DNA of 64,000 nt from Oscillospiraceae bacterium (GCA_015064255.1 SVSP01000011.1:1-64000); one strand, 5' to 3'. Shown: positions 44,700 through 54,579, counted from the first letter of the stretch. The notes: a model not told the origin generated them from the sequence alone. Program-made: numbers and translations.

Positions 44700-46850
44700 A
44701 TGAATAATGAAGATAAAAACGAACGCGATATAGGCGGTCTTGGAAGTAATGATGCGCCCCCGAGTCCGTTCGTAAGCAAAAAAGACGAGCTGTTGGAAAA
44801 GCTTCGTCCGCACAGCTACGCTGAAACGGTTGCAAAACCGGAGATACCCCGACGGGGAGAACGCCTTGAAACCGCCGAAGAGGAACGTCCGCAAAAAAAT
44901 ATCCGTAGCGCAAGTGTTATATCGCAGATGCGAGAGAATGTAAGGGCTATGGATAGCGCTGAAAAAGGCAGTACAGTCACAGGTACAGGCGATCCTTCGC
45001 GTGCGCTTATAAACGCAGAGCCGGAGGAAGAGCAGGAAACCGCCGTTCAACCCGAGCAGTATGATGACAAACCGAGGGACGACGGATACGATATACGAAC
45101 TGTTTTCGGAATACCCGAAGCGGAAGATTCTGATGAAGAACACGATACCGAAGACGAAGAAACGATAACCGAAAACGATTTTGATGCAAAAAAAGAGTTT
45201 GCGGCACTGAAAAAAGAATTTTTTTCGTGTGTTCCGAAGATAATATTCTGTCTTATTTTAGCGGCAGGAACTTTTATTTTTGAAAATTTCGAGTTGCTCA
45301 GGATAAACAATCCGGTCTTTGTTCGCATATCCTCCAACGTGCTCGTATCGGCACTTGCGGGACTTCAGATGACGATATTTGCAATCGTGATAATGTTCAG
45401 GGAGATGAAATACGGGTTTGTATCGCTGATACGCTTCAAAGCACAGCCAGAAAGCTTTCTGACTTTCTTTGCAATTTTCCTTGTGTTTTATCAGCTTATC
45501 TCGTTTTTCGGCGGATATAATGAATTTGTTCCGTTTAATTTCGTGCTGTTTTTTGTTTCGCTTATGTGCCTTTTCGCGAAATGGCTCGATCTCACACGAA
45601 AATTGCATACACTTAAGATCGTTTCGTCAAAATCGGCAAAGTATTCTCTTATTCGAATGAGAAAGACCGAGTCTGCGCCGGAAAGGGAAGCGATCTCGGG
45701 AATTATGGACCTTTCGGAAGATGCAAAATATATAAGAGTCGTTCGCTCCAAAAAAGTTGTCAACTATAAAAAGAGAACTTCTGACAGAGTGATGTATAAA
45801 CGACTTTCGGGAGTTTTCATAGTTGCGATTCTGATAGCGGTTGCGGTAACTCTTATTGTAACAAAAAACGAAGACGATTTTGTACAGAGCTTCAGAACGG
45901 CGTTTTCGGTTGTGATGCTTGTGACCCCTTTTTCACTGTATACGGTATTTTCGTTGCCTCTCTATAAGGTTTCAAAACGTGCATCGCGCAGCGGAACGGC
46001 AATAGTCGGAGAGGCGGCTACTATGGAATACTGTGCGCCTGCATTTGTCACCTTTAACGATACCGATATTTTCACCGAAAAAAACGTTTGGCTCGATGAA
46101 GTATCAATGAAGGATAGTGAGAGCTTTTCAAAAGGTCTTGCCTATGCTTCGGTCGTCTTTGAGCCGATAAGCGGTCCGCTTAATAAGGTGCTTTCGGGTG
46201 CGGCTGATTATGACGTTACAAACGAAGACGTTGAGTACGTTGATATTTCGGACGACGGACTTGAAGCTGTTGTGAACAGGGAGAGAGTTCGTATAGGTCA
46301 GGCGTCTTACTTCGTAAAGTACGGGTATATGCTTGAGGATGAAAGTAACAGAAACTACAGAATAATGTACGTTGAGATCGGAAATGTTATTGCGCTGAAA
46401 ATAAGACTTGTTTACAGCATAGATAAGGATTTCGAAAAAATACTTCAAAACCTTTATAAAAGCGGAATGGGCATTGTTATACGTACAAGTGATCCTAATA
46501 TTAATATTTCAATGCTTGAATCGATCATCGGTACGGGACGTTTCCCGATAAAGATACTGAAATACCGTACCGAAAAAGAAATGGACGTCGTACGCGAAAC
46601 TGCGGATAGCGGTATAATCACCAAAGGCAAGACAAGACCGCTTCTTGAAACTCTTTACAGATGCGACCGTGCGGGCGCAGTTATAAAGTCGGGACTGCTG
46701 CTTGAGGCGGTGGCTTTTGTGGTCGGCGTTATAGCGGCACTGCTTCTGAGCACACTTGATGCACTTGGAGGAATAACCTCCCTTCATATTGCAATATATC
46801 ACTTCTTCTGGTCGGCTCTTGTGTGGCTGCTGACTACATTCTTCGTCTGA
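44700..46850 (+). CDS. P1B-type ATPase-like membrane pseudoenzyme
   Basis: 716 residues. An acidic, probably disordered head (1-175) is followed by four membrane helices, a short loop, two more helices, a cytoplasmic domain and two final helices, the P1B-ATPase topology. Where active pumps have DKTGTLTE, this reads NDTDIFTE at 453-460: the phosphorylated Asp is Asn453. The TGES actuator motif, the CPC metal site (here VTPF) and the GDGxND hinge are missing. NRERVRIG and LQNLYKSGMGIVIRTSD still resemble nucleotide and hinge regions. It should not pump; a scaffold or sensor role is inferred. AGGAGG before ATG. Confidence 0.7.
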   Translation: MNNEDKNERDIGGLGSNDAPPSPFVSKKDELLEKLRPHSYAETVAKPEIPRRGERLETAEEERPQKNIRSASVISQMRENVRAMDSAEKGSTVTGTGDPSRALINAEPEEEQETAVQPEQYDDKPRDDGYDIRTVFGIPEAEDSDEEHDTEDEETITENDFDAKKEFAALKKEFFSCVPKIIFCLILAAGTFIFENFELLRINNPVFVRISSNVLVSALAGLQMTIFAIVIMFREMKYGFVSLIRFKAQPESFLTFFAIFLVFYQLISFFGGYNEFVPFNFVLFFVSLMCLFAKWLDLTRKLHTLKIVSSKSAKYSLIRMRKTESAPEREAISGIMDLSEDAKYIRVVRSKKVVNYKKRTSDRVMYKRLSGVFIVAILIAVAVTLIVTKNEDDFVQSFRTAFSVVMLVTPFSLYTVFSLPLYKVSKRASRSGTAIVGEAATMEYCAPAFVTFNDTDIFTEKNVWLDEVSMKDSESFSKGLAYASVVFEPISGPLNKVLSGAADYDVTNEDVEYVDISDDGLEAVVNRERVRIGQASYFVKYGYMLEDESNRNYRIMYVEIGNVIALKIRLVYSIDKDFEKILQNLYKSGMGIVIRTSDPNINISMLESIIGTGRFPIKILKYRTEKEMDVVRETADSGIITKGKTRPLLETLYRCDRAGAVIKSGLLLEAVAFVVGVIAALLLSTLDALGGITSLHIAIYHFFWSALVWLLTTFFV

Positions 46851-46872
46851 TAATATAATATGATAGTAAAAA

Positions 46873-46904
46873 CAATACCGTCAGCTTTATGGCTGACGGT
46901 ATTG
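46873..46904. terminator. Terminator between convergent genes
   Basis: A 13-14-bp stem (46873-46885 with 46891-46904), 5-base loop, between the pseudo-ATPase gene and the AbrB-like gene. Confidence 0.85.
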
Positions 46905-46920
46905 CTATTATAAATTCTTA

Positions 46921-47163
46921 TCACTGCTTGGTGAGCTCGTTTAAACAGTCGGGACAGATGCGCTTGTCCTTGAAAAGGGTAAGATGTTCTGTGGCATCGC
47001 AGAAAATGCAGGTTGGCGAATATTTTTTGAAAACTATGTTTTCTCCGTCCACAAATATTTCAAGAGGATCTCTTTCCGCTATTCCAAGTGTTTCGCGTAT
47101 TTCTATCGGCAAAACGATTCGACCAAGAGAGTCTATTTTACGAACAATTCCGGTTGCTTTCAT
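46921..47163 (-). CDS. AbrB/SpoVT-type regulator with C-terminal zinc ribbon
   Basis: 80 residues. Residues 1-47 are the swapped-hairpin AbrB DNA-binding domain (TGIVRKIDSLGRIVLPIEIR). The tail carries Cys52, Cys55, Cys70 and Cys73, a probable zinc ribbon in place of the usual oligomerisation domain. AAAGGAGG precedes ATG. It faces away from the ribosomal cluster and has its own consensus promoter; a transition-state regulator role is likely. Confidence 0.92.
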   Translation of the reverse strand: MKATGIVRKIDSLGRIVLPIEIRETLGIAERDPLEIFVDGENIVFKKYSPTCIFCDATEHLTLFKDKRICPDCLNELTKQ

Positions 47164-47198
47164 TACTTAACCTCCTTTCAAACTCTGAGTGCAGACAT

Positions 47199-47227
47199 AA
47201 TATACCATATTAACTGAAATTTGTCAA
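47199..47227 (-). promoter_or_regulatory. Promoter of the AbrB-like gene
   Basis: Minus-strand TTGACA (47227-47222), 17 bases, TATATT (47204-47199), 36 bases before the start codon. Confidence 0.82.
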
Positions 47228-47444
47228 TACTTTTTTTGATAAAAATGTCAAAAAAAGTAAATTTATGATAAAATTGGTTGCAAAAACTGATGTCAAATAA
47301 AAAATGAAGCTTCATTTTTGTGTATAAACACGGAAAATTTTGCGAAACGCACAAAAAAATCAAAATTTTTATTGTAAAGTGCCTAAAAAATTGTAAATAT
47401 TCTGTTAACAAGGGCTTTTTTAGCAAAAAAATCGCGTGAAAATA

Positions 47445-47474
47445 TTGACAACTGTGGGTGGTGTGTGATATAAT
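47445..47474 (+). promoter_or_regulatory. Promoter of the S10-spc-alpha cluster
   Basis: TTGACA (47445-47450), 18 bases, TATAAT (47469-47474). It gives a leader of about 260 bases before rpsJ. Confidence 0.85.
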
Positions 47475-47484
47475 AGTCGAGCTT

Positions 47485-47740
47485 GATGCGCTGATGGCAG
47501 AGGTTGCCGCGGGTAAAACGCGGGTAATTCTGCCGGAGTATGTCCGTATCAATCGGGCGAAACGGCACTTTGGGGCATCTGAAGCGGGTTTACAAATCTT
47601 ATTTTGACTAATTTTCCGGATTTTATGTGGAAGAGTTGCACCACGTAGATTTCGGATTAATGCAAGGAAGGTTTGGAAACACACGGCAGAGTGTTACGAA
47701 GTCCGCCCTGCTTAACATTAAATAAGGAGGAAAAAAGCAA
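47485..47740 (+). promoter_or_regulatory. Structured leader of the S10 operon
   Basis: The untranslated part of the 577-base gap 47164-47740. It holds GGCAGA/TCTGCC enclosing CCGCG/CGCGG near 47493-47536, and AACAC/GTGTT at 47678-47682 and 47691-47695. In E. coli the S10 leader is the target of L4 feedback; whether this one works the same way is inference. No open reading frame with a ribosome binding site was found in it. Bases 47228-47444 are A+T-rich and show nothing clear. Confidence 0.5.
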
Positions 47741-48052
47741 GTGGCAGTTAAAGAGAAGATCAGAATCAAACTTAAGAGTTATGACCATGCACTTATCGAC
47801 CAGGCGGCAGAAAAGATCGTTGAAACCGCTAAGAGAAACGGCTCGGAAGTTTCCGGACCTGTTCCGCTTCCCACCGATAAGGAAGTAGTTACAATTCTTC
47901 GCGCTGTTCATAAATATAAGGATAGCCGTGAACAGTTTGAAACAAGAACTCACAAGAGACTCATCGACATAATCAAGCCTTCGCAGAAAGTAGTTGCGGC
48001 GCTTACGAGTCTTGAACTTCCCGCAGGTGTAGAAATCGAAATCAAACTCTAA
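47741..48052 (+). CDS. rpsJ: 30S ribosomal protein S10
   Basis: 103 residues, normal length. Ends of the S10 fold are clear: [21 protein letters not shown] at the start and [17 protein letters not shown] start with AGGAGG 10 bases before. First gene of the cluster; it also acts in transcription antitermination (NusE) in the family. Confidence 0.97.
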   Translation: MAVKEKIRIKLKSYDHALIDQAAEKIVETAKRNGSEVSGPVPLPTDKEVVTILRAVHKYKDSREQFETRTHKRLIDIIKPSQKVVAALTSLELPAGVEIEIKL

Positions 48053-48131
48053 TCGATTCTCGCGCCTCTCGAAAGTTTTATGTCATGTTGACAAAAAGTC
48101 AACCAATAACTAAAACAGGAGGAAAAAACAA

Positions 48132-48776
48132 ATGAAGAAGGCCATTATAGGCAAGAAGATCGGTATGACACAGATCTTTGATGACAAAGGCAACGTTATT
48201 CCGGTTACAGTAATTGAAGCAGGACCTTGCGTAGTATCGCAGGTCAAGACGGTTGAAACCGACGGATATGAAGCTATCCAGCTCGGATTTGAAGCCGTAG
48301 CACAGACAAAGAAGGGTGAGTATAAGGCAAACAAGCCTGCACTCGGACACTTCAAGAAGAATGATCTCCAGCCCAAGAAGCACCTTAAGGAATTCCGCCT
48401 TGATGATATCTCCGGATATAAAGTAGGCGATACCGTCACCGCTGATATTTTTGCAGCAGGTGAAAAGGTCGACGTTACCGGTATCACAAAGGGTCACGGA
48501 TACACAGGTGCAATCAAGAGATGGAATCTCCACAAGCTGAGAATGACTCACGGTGTCGGACCTGTTCACCGTCAGTCGGGTTCTATGGGTGTTATCGACC
48601 CTGCAAGAATCTTCAAGAACAAGAAGATGGCAGGTCAGTACGGTAACGAGCAGGTAACTGTTCTCAACCTCGACGTAGCAAAGATCGACGCCGAAAAGAA
48701 TATAATCGCGGTAAAGGGCGCAGTTCCCGGCGCACGCGGCGGTATCGTATTCATTCGTAATACGGTTAAATCTTAA
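48132..48776 (+). CDS. rplC: 50S ribosomal protein L3
   Basis: 214 residues. Begins with GKKIGMTQIFDD and has the VTGITKGHGYTGAIKRW loop and the glutamine of HRQSGSMG, the site methylated in some bacteria. Contacts the peptidyl transferase area. 79 bases after rpsJ, the widest early gap in the cluster. Confidence 0.97.
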   Translation: MKKAIIGKKIGMTQIFDDKGNVIPVTVIEAGPCVVSQVKTVETDGYEAIQLGFEAVAQTKKGEYKANKPALGHFKKNDLQPKKHLKEFRLDDISGYKVGDTVTADIFAAGEKVDVTGITKGHGYTGAIKRWNLHKLRMTHGVGPVHRQSGSMGVIDPARIFKNKKMAGQYGNEQVTVLNLDVAKIDAEKNIIAVKGAVPGARGGIVFIRNTVKS

Positions 48777-48795
48777 CGAAAGGGAGGAAATTACG

Positions 48796-49419
48796 ATGCC
48801 AAATTTGAAAATAGTTGATATGACCGGCAAAGAAGTCGGCACAATTGAACTTTCCGATGAAGTATTTGCAGCAGAACCTAATGCAGCAGTTCTTCATGCA
48901 GCAGTAAGAGGCTACCTTCTCAACCAGAGACAGGGAACACAGTCCACAAAGACTCGTTCTGAAGTTTCGGGCGGCGGTAAGAAGCCTTGGCGCCAGAAGG
49001 GCAGCGGTAGAGCAAGACAGGGATCCACACGTTCACCTCAGTGGACACACGGTGGTATCGCTCTCGGTCCTAAGCCCAGAACATATCGCGTAGATATGAA
49101 TAAGAAGACAAAGCGCGTTGCAATGATAAGCGCACTTTCCGCTAAAGTAGCGGCAAACGAAATGATCATTGTGGACAAGATCACAGCAGACGAGTACAAG
49201 ACCAAGACAATGGTAAATATGCTCGCAGCAGTTGGCGCAGGAAAGAAGTCACTCGTTATTCTCTCCGAGAACAACAAGTTTGTAGTAAAATCCTTTGATA
49301 ACATTCCCGGCGTAAAGACAACGCCTTCCACAATCATCAGCGTATATGATCTCGTTAACTGCGATACAGTAGTTGCTGATCAGACCGCAATCAAAACTAT
49401 CGAGGAGGTATATAACTAA
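48796..49419 (+). CDS. rplD: 50S ribosomal protein L4
   Basis: 207 residues. The long tunnel loop is visible in TKTRSEVSGGGKKPWRQKGSGRARQG. L4 is the feedback repressor of the S10 operon in E. coli; a similar role here is inferred only. The last base of its stop is the first base of rplW, so the two are coupled. Confidence 0.97.
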   Translation: MPNLKIVDMTGKEVGTIELSDEVFAAEPNAAVLHAAVRGYLLNQRQGTQSTKTRSEVSGGGKKPWRQKGSGRARQGSTRSPQWTHGGIALGPKPRTYRVDMNKKTKRVAMISALSAKVAANEMIIVDKITADEYKTKTMVNMLAAVGAGKKSLVILSENNKFVVKSFDNIPGVKTTPSTIISVYDLVNCDTVVADQTAIKTIEEVYN

Positions 49420-49712
49420 TGAAAACAGTTTATGATATCATTCTTGCTCCTATCGTTACAGAAGCAAGTATGGACGGAATTGAAAATAAGAAATATACCT
49501 TCAAGGTAAAGAAGGACGCAACAAAGCCTGAAATCGCAAGCGCGATCGAAGAAATCTTCAAGGTAAAGGTTGCAAGCGTTAATACCATCAATATGAAGAA
49601 AAAGCCCAAGAGACTCGGTGTTCACTCCGGTTATACATCCGAATGGAAGAAAGCTATCGTAACTCTGACAGCAGACTCCAAGACCATTGAGTTCTTTGAC
49701 GGTATGATTTAA
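49419..49712 (+). CDS. rplW: 50S ribosomal protein L23
   Basis: 97 residues, standard length, with the tunnel-exit hairpin [15 protein letters not shown]. It is the docking site of SRP and trigger factor on the ribosome. One-base overlap with rplD; the GGAGG for it lies inside the rplD end. Confidence 0.97.
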   Translation: MKTVYDIILAPIVTEASMDGIENKKYTFKVKKDATKPEIASAIEEIFKVKVASVNTINMKKKPKRLGVHSGYTSEWKKAIVTLTADSKTIEFFDGMI

Positions 49713-49726
49713 GGAGGAGTAAAGAA

Positions 49727-50557
49727 ATGGCAGCAAAAATTTATAAGCCTACTACTCCGGGCCGCAGACAGATGTCTGTTCCCTCATTTGATGAGGTTAC
49801 TAAGAAGACTCCGGAAAAGAGCCTGCTTGACGTACAGAAGAAGCATGCCGGACGTAACAGCTACGGTAGAATCACAGTTCGTCATAAGGGCGGCGGAAAC
49901 AGACAGAAGTACAGAATTATCGACTTCAAGCGCGATACCGAAGCTCAGGCAAAGGTTATCGGCGTAGAGTACGATCCTAACAGAACATCTTATATCGCTC
50001 TTGTTGAGTACGAAGATAATAAGAAGAGCTACATCATCGCTCCCGCAGGTCTTACAGACGGCGACGTGATCGAAAGCGGTGCAGATGCCGATATCAAACC
50101 CGGTAACACCCTTCCCATCGCAAACATTCCTGTTGGTATCTTCATCCACAACATCGAGCTTTATCCCGGAAAGGGCGGTCAGCTCGTTCGCAGCGCGGGC
50201 GCAGCTGCACAGCTCATGGCAAAGGAAAACGGAATGGCACAGGTCAGACTTCCCTCCGGCGAAGTAAGACTTATCAGACTTGACTGCAAGGCAACAATCG
50301 GTCAGGTAGGTAACATTGAACACGATACAGTTAAGATCGGTAAAGCAGGTAGAAAACGTCATATGGGTATCCGTCCTACAGTACGCGGTTCGGTAATGAA
50401 CCCCTGCGATCACCCTCACGGTGGTGGTGAAGGACGTTCCCCTATCGGTCGTCCCGGTCCTGTAACACCTTGGGGCAAGCCTGCTCTCGGATATAAGACG
50501 AGAAACAAGAAGGCAAGAACCGAAAAGTTCATTGTTAAACACAAGAACGGCAAATAA
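49727..50557 (+). CDS. rplB: 50S ribosomal protein L2
   Basis: 276 residues. The [19 protein letters not shown] start, [21 protein letters not shown] and the conserved histidine region [19 protein letters not shown] are present. Central 23S binding protein needed for subunit joining. AAGGAGG upstream. Confidence 0.98.
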   Translation: MAAKIYKPTTPGRRQMSVPSFDEVTKKTPEKSLLDVQKKHAGRNSYGRITVRHKGGGNRQKYRIIDFKRDTEAQAKVIGVEYDPNRTSYIALVEYEDNKKSYIIAPAGLTDGDVIESGADADIKPGNTLPIANIPVGIFIHNIELYPGKGGQLVRSAGAAAQLMAKENGMAQVRLPSGEVRLIRLDCKATIGQVGNIEHDTVKIGKAGRKRHMGIRPTVRGSVMNPCDHPHGGGEGRSPIGRPGPVTPWGKPALGYKTRNKKARTEKFIVKHKNGK

Positions 50558-50574
50558 GAAGGAGGCATAAATAA

Positions 50575-50850
50575 ATGAGCAGAAGCCTGAAAAAGAGCCC
50601 TTATGTAGAGGCAAAGCTTTATAAGCGCATTGTGGCTATGAACGAGAGCGGCGACAAGAAAGTTCTTAAGACATGGTCAAGAGCCTCCACAATTTACCCC
50701 GACTTCGTCGGACATACAATTGCCGTACACGACGGCAGAAAGCATATCCCGGTATATATTATCGAAGATATGGTAGGACACAAGCTTGGTGAGTTCGCTC
50801 CGACAAGAACCTTTAAGGGTCACGCCGGATCCAAGACCACTAAGAAATAA
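50575..50850 (+). CDS. rpsS: 30S ribosomal protein S19
   Basis: 91 residues, standard. [15 protein letters not shown] start and the [18 protein letters not shown] end. Sits in the head of the small subunit with S13. 17 bases after rplB. Confidence 0.97.
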   Translation: MSRSLKKSPYVEAKLYKRIVAMNESGDKKVLKTWSRASTIYPDFVGHTIAVHDGRKHIPVYIIEDMVGHKLGEFAPTRTFKGHAGSKTTKK

Positions 50851-50872
50851 TTGAAGGGAGGAAATTTGAACA

Positions 50873-51214
50873 ATGGAAGTTAATGAAGCAAAAGCATATC
50901 TCAAATTTGTGAGAATTACTCCCCGTAAGGTTCAGATCGTTCTCGACCTTATTCGTGGAAAAAATGCCAAGGAAGCAATGGCTATCCTTAATCATACACA
51001 GAGAGGCGCATCGCCGCTGGTTGCAAAGCTTCTCAAGAGCGCAATGGCAAACGCAGAGCACAATTTCCAGATGAATACAGATAACCTGTATGTATCTCAG
51101 TGCTTCGTATGTCCCGGACCTACACTTAAGAGAGGTCAGGCAAGAGGTAGAGGCGGATATGACCGTCTTCTCAAGAGAACCAGCCACGTTACTATCGCTG
51201 TAAAAGAGAAATAA
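50873..51214 (+). CDS. rplV: 50S ribosomal protein L22
   Basis: 113 residues. NEAKAYLKFVRITPRKVQIV start and the tunnel beta-hairpin PTLKRGQARGRGG, whose changes give macrolide resistance in other bacteria. Standard length, no odd residues noticed. Confidence 0.97.
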   Translation: MEVNEAKAYLKFVRITPRKVQIVLDLIRGKNAKEAMAILNHTQRGASPLVAKLLKSAMANAEHNFQMNTDNLYVSQCFVCPGPTLKRGQARGRGGYDRLLKRTSHVTIAVKEK

Positions 51215-51234
51215 TTAGAGGAGGTTAATGCTGA

Positions 51235-52068
51235 ATGGGTCAGAAAGTTAATCCGCACGGTCTTCGTGTCGGAGTTATAAAGAACTGGGATTCCAGATGG
51301 TACGAAAAAGATGAAAAGTTCGGCGATACACTCGTATCCGACTATAACATCAGAAAGTACATTCTGGAGAAATTCAAGGAAAGCGGCGTACCGAAGGTAG
51401 AAATCGAACGCGACGCATCCAGAATCAGAGTGTTTATTTACTGCGCAAAGCCCGGAACAGTAATCGGTAAGGGCGGCACAGAAATCGAAAAGATCAAGGC
51501 TACCATCGAAAAGATGGCAGGCAAGCCCGCTTCGGTAAACGTAATCGAAGTAAGACAGCCCGACCTTAACGCACAGCTCGTTGCAGAGTCGATCGCTTCT
51601 CAGATCGAACGCAGAATCAGTTTCCGCCGTGCAATGAAGCAGTCTATCGCAAAGACAATGCGCCTCGGTGCAAAGGGAATTAAGGTTATGTGTTCGGGAC
51701 GTCTTGGCGGTGCAGAAATCGCAAGAAGCGAACAGTATCACGAAGGTACTATTCCGCTTCAGACTCTCAGAGCTGATATCGAATACGGCTTTGCAGAAGC
51801 ACATACAACTTATGGTAAGATCGGTATCAAGGTATGGATCTTTAAGGGAGAAGTTCTTCCGGATGTTAAGAAGAAGTTCACAACAATCCGCACAGATATG
51901 AACCCTGCAAGACCTGATCGCCGTGATCGTAAGCCCGGTGAACGCCGCGGAGAACGCCGTGACGGAGATCGCCGTCCGCAGAACCGTGGACAGAATCGCG
52001 GACAGGGAAACCGTCCCGCATTCCAGGGCAACAAAAACAATGCTGGTAAAGAAGGGGGCAACAAATAA
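51235..52068 (+). CDS. rpsC: 30S ribosomal protein S3 with extended basic tail
   Basis: 277 residues, about 50-60 more than the usual 215-225. The KH domain ([18 protein letters not shown]) and C-terminal domain are normal. From about residue 223 an added tail is built of Arg, Asn, Gln and Gly ([19 protein letters not shown]), likely disordered and RNA-binding. Its stop overlaps the rplP start by one base. Confidence 0.96.
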   Translation: MGQKVNPHGLRVGVIKNWDSRWYEKDEKFGDTLVSDYNIRKYILEKFKESGVPKVEIERDASRIRVFIYCAKPGTVIGKGGTEIEKIKATIEKMAGKPASVNVIEVRQPDLNAQLVAESIASQIERRISFRRAMKQSIAKTMRLGAKGIKVMCSGRLGGAEIARSEQYHEGTIPLQTLRADIEYGFAEAHTTYGKIGIKVWIFKGEVLPDVKKKFTTIRTDMNPARPDRRDRKPGERRGERRDGDRRPQNRGQNRGQGNRPAFQGNKNNAGKEGGNK

Positions 52069-52499
52069 TGTTAATGCCGAAGAGAGTTAAGTACAGACGT
52101 GTACAGCGCGGCAGACTTAAGGGAAAAGCATCGCGCGGAAATACACTGACATACGGAAACTACGGTCTTGTTGCTCTTGAACCCGCATGGATCACAAGCA
52201 ATCAGATCGAAGCAGCCCGTATAGCAATGACCAGATACATCCGCCGTGGCGGTAAGGTCTGGATCAAGATTTTCCCCGACAAGCCTATAACAGAGAAACC
52301 TGCAGAAACTCGTATGGGTTCCGGTAAGGGTTCACCTGAATACTGGGTAGCAGTTGTAAAACCCGGTAGAATAATGTTCGAGATGGACGGTGTTGCTCCT
52401 GAGATCGCAAAGGAAGCAATGCGTCTTGCATCTCACAAGCTGCCTATTAAGTGCAAGTTTGTTATGAAAGACACAAACGATGTTGTTGAGGAGGGATAA
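52068..52499 (+). CDS. rplP: 50S ribosomal protein L16
   Basis: 143 residues. The [19 protein letters not shown] start and [20 protein letters not shown] block are diagnostic. Placed next to the A site. ATG overlaps rpsC; GAAGGGGG upstream serves as ribosome binding site. Confidence 0.97.
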   Translation: MLMPKRVKYRRVQRGRLKGKASRGNTLTYGNYGLVALEPAWITSNQIEAARIAMTRYIRRGGKVWIKIFPDKPITEKPAETRMGSGKGSPEYWVAVVKPGRIMFEMDGVAPEIAKEAMRLASHKLPIKCKFVMKDTNDVVEEG

Positions 52500-52501
52500 A
52501 C

Positions 52502-52693
52502 GTGAAGGCAAGTGAAATCAGAAAGATGAGCGTTGAAGAGCTTGAAAAAGAGCTTGCAGGACTCAAGGAAGAACTGTTTAACCTGCGCTTCAAGCACGCA
52601 ATAAACCAACTCGACAATCCCCACAAGATAGCTGATGTCAGGAAGGATATTGCTCGTGTTATGACTATTCTTCATGAAATGAAGGCACAGTGA
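52502..52693 (+). CDS. rpmC: 50S ribosomal protein L29
   Basis: 63 residues: a two-helix protein, [17 protein letters not shown] and [17 protein letters not shown]. Starts at GTG two bases after the rplP stop; GAGGAGG lies within the end of rplP, so it is translationally coupled. Confidence 0.96.
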   Translation: MKASEIRKMSVEELEKELAGLKEELFNLRFKHAINQLDNPHKIADVRKDIARVMTILHEMKAQ

Positions 52694-52712
52694 GCAGGAA
52701 GGAGATACAGTC

Positions 52713-52979
52713 GTGATGGAAGCAACAGCGCGCAATCTGCGCAAGACCAGAGTAGGAAAGGTTGTAAGCAACGCGATGAACAAGACAATCGTAGTTGCAA
52801 TCGAAGACAACGTAAAGCATCCTAAATATGGAAAAATTATAAAGCACACACTTAAGGTACACGCACACGACGAAAACAATCAGTGCGATGTCGGTGATAA
52901 GGTACTCATTATGGAAACAAGACCGCTTTCCGCAACAAAGAGATGGCGTCTCGTTGAAATAATCGAAAAGGTTAAGTAA
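52713..52979 (+). CDS. rpsQ: 30S ribosomal protein S17
   Basis: 88 residues from GTG 52713 (an ATG follows directly and is equally possible). [21 protein letters not shown] and [11 protein letters not shown] are the usual OB-fold blocks. AAGGAG at 52699-52704. Confidence 0.96.
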   Translation: MMEATARNLRKTRVGKVVSNAMNKTIVVAIEDNVKHPKYGKIIKHTLKVHAHDENNQCDVGDKVLIMETRPLSATKRWRLVEIIEKVK

Positions 52980-53028
52980 ACACAGTAGATACAACCAAGA
53001 TTGTATTGAATAAGGAGGAAAACGCACA

Positions 53029-53397
53029 GTGATACAACAGCAGTCATATATGAAAGTCGCTGACAACACCGGTGCGAAGGAGCTTATGTGTATACGAGTA
53101 CTCGGTGGTACCGGCAGAAGATACGCCGGCATCGGAGACGTCGTAGTAGCAACCGTTAAAAAGGTAACTCCCGGTGGACAGGTAAAGAAGGGCGAAGTTG
53201 TTAAGGCTGTTATCGTAAGAACAGTCAAGGGCGTAAAGCGCGCCGACGGCAGCTACGTTCGTTTCGATGATAACGCAGCGGTTATCATCAGAGAAGATAA
53301 AAACCCCAGAGGAACCCGTATATTTGGGCCTGTGGCAAGAGAGCTTCGTGAGAAGGATTATCTCAAGATCCTTTCACTCGCTCCCGAAGTACTTTAA
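53029..53397 (+). CDS. rplN: 50S ribosomal protein L14
   Basis: 122 residues, standard. [20 protein letters not shown] start and [20 protein letters not shown] end. GTG start with AAGGAGG. Forms an intersubunit bridge. Confidence 0.97.
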   Translation: MIQQQSYMKVADNTGAKELMCIRVLGGTGRRYAGIGDVVVATVKKVTPGGQVKKGEVVKAVIVRTVKGVKRADGSYVRFDDNAAVIIREDKNPRGTRIFGPVARELREKDYLKILSLAPEVL

Positions 53398-53412
53398 GGA
53401 GGTATCGTCAAT

Positions 53413-53802
53413 ATGGCAAGAATGCATGTAAAAACAGGTGATATCGTAGTAGTACGCGTGGGCGATTACAAAGATAAGTGGAAGACCAGCGAAGACAAAG
53501 AAGGCAACGAAACCAAGAAGGAACGCAAGACCGCTAAGGTTATCGCAGTTTCTCCCGAAGAAGGAAAGGTTATCGTTGAAAACGTAAACAAGGCAAGCAA
53601 GCACGTAAAGGCAAGAAGACAGGGCGAACAGTCTGCAATCGTTAAGGTAGACGCTCCTGTATATGCTTGCAAGATACAGCTTTACTGCCCTAAGTGCGAC
53701 AAGGGCGTTAGAACTCATATCGAAGTTATCGACGGAAAGAAAGTACGCGTATGCTCCGGTAAGAAGGCTGACGGAACACCTTGCGGACATCAGTTCGACT
53801 AA
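53413..53802 (+). CDS. rplX: 50S ribosomal protein L24, long zinc-ribbon form
   Basis: 129 residues, longer than the usual 100-115. The KOW start [16 protein letters not shown] is interrupted by a ~20-residue charged insert (about 21-40) before [18 protein letters not shown]. The C-terminal zinc ribbon has Cys92, Cys95, Cys114 and Cys124, with the last pair spread to nine residues apart ([11 protein letters not shown]) where relatives have CxxC. Confidence 0.95.
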   Translation: MARMHVKTGDIVVVRVGDYKDKWKTSEDKEGNETKKERKTAKVIAVSPEEGKVIVENVNKASKHVKARRQGEQSAIVKVDAPVYACKIQLYCPKCDKGVRTHIEVIDGKKVRVCSGKKADGTPCGHQFD

Positions 53803-53819
53803 GGAGGAGGAGTAAAACA

Positions 53820-54359
53820 ATGGCAAGACTTAGAGAAACTTACAAGAATGAAATTGCTCCTGCTCTTATGAAGAAGTATGAGTACAAGAGCGTAATGCAG
53901 ATTCCTAAGCTCGACAAGGTTGTAGTTAACGTTGGCGCGGGCGATGCAAAAGATAACGCAAAGGTAATTGATACAATTATTGAAGAGATCTCCCTCATCA
54001 CAGGTCAGAAGGCAGTTCCGACATACGCACGTAAGTCGGTATCTAACTTCAAACTCCGTCAGGGAATGAAGATCGGTGCAAAGGTTACTCTCAGAGGCGA
54101 AATTATGTACGAATTTGTTGATAAACTCTTCAACTTCGCACTCCCCAGAGTTCGTGACTTCAAGGGTATCAACCCCGACGGTTTCGACGGCAGAGGAAAC
54201 TACTCGCTCGGACTTAAAGAGCAGCTTATATTCCCCGAAATCGAGTACGATAAGATCGACAAGATTCGCGGTATGGATATAGCATTCGTTACAACGGCAA
54301 AGACCGATGATGAAGCAAGAGAACTTCTTATTCAGCTCGGCGCACCGTTCGCTAAATAA
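53820..54359 (+). CDS. rplE: 50S ribosomal protein L5
   Basis: 179 residues from ATG 53820 (GGAGGAGG just upstream). [18 protein letters not shown] and [16 protein letters not shown] are diagnostic. Binds 5S rRNA with L18. An ATG-like start further upstream lies inside rplX and is rejected. Confidence 0.97.
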   Translation: MARLRETYKNEIAPALMKKYEYKSVMQIPKLDKVVVNVGAGDAKDNAKVIDTIIEEISLITGQKAVPTYARKSVSNFKLRQGMKIGAKVTLRGEIMYEFVDKLFNFALPRVRDFKGINPDGFDGRGNYSLGLKEQLIFPEIEYDKIDKIRGMDIAFVTTAKTDDEARELLIQLGAPFAK

Positions 54360-54375
54360 TGGAGGATAAATAAAG

Positions 54376-54561
54376 ATGGCAAAAACATCAATGAAAGTTA
54401 AGCAGCAGAGACCGCAGAAGTTCTCCACACGTGAGTACAACAGATGCAAAATCTGCGGCCGTCCCCATGCTTATATGCGTAAGTACGGAATTTGCCGTAT
54501 TTGCTTCAGAGAACTTGCTTACAAGGGCGAGATTCCCGGAGTAAAGAAAGCATCCTGGTAA
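54376..54561 (+). CDS. rpsN: 30S ribosomal protein S14, zinc-binding type
   Basis: 61 residues, the short type Z form with Cys24, Cys27, Cys40 and Cys43 ([20 protein letters not shown]). A zinc-free paralogue, if present, is elsewhere. GGAGG before ATG. Confidence 0.97.
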   Translation: MAKTSMKVKQQRPQKFSTREYNRCKICGRPHAYMRKYGICRICFRELAYKGEIPGVKKASW

Positions 54562-54579
54562 TTGACGGACAATTATCTC

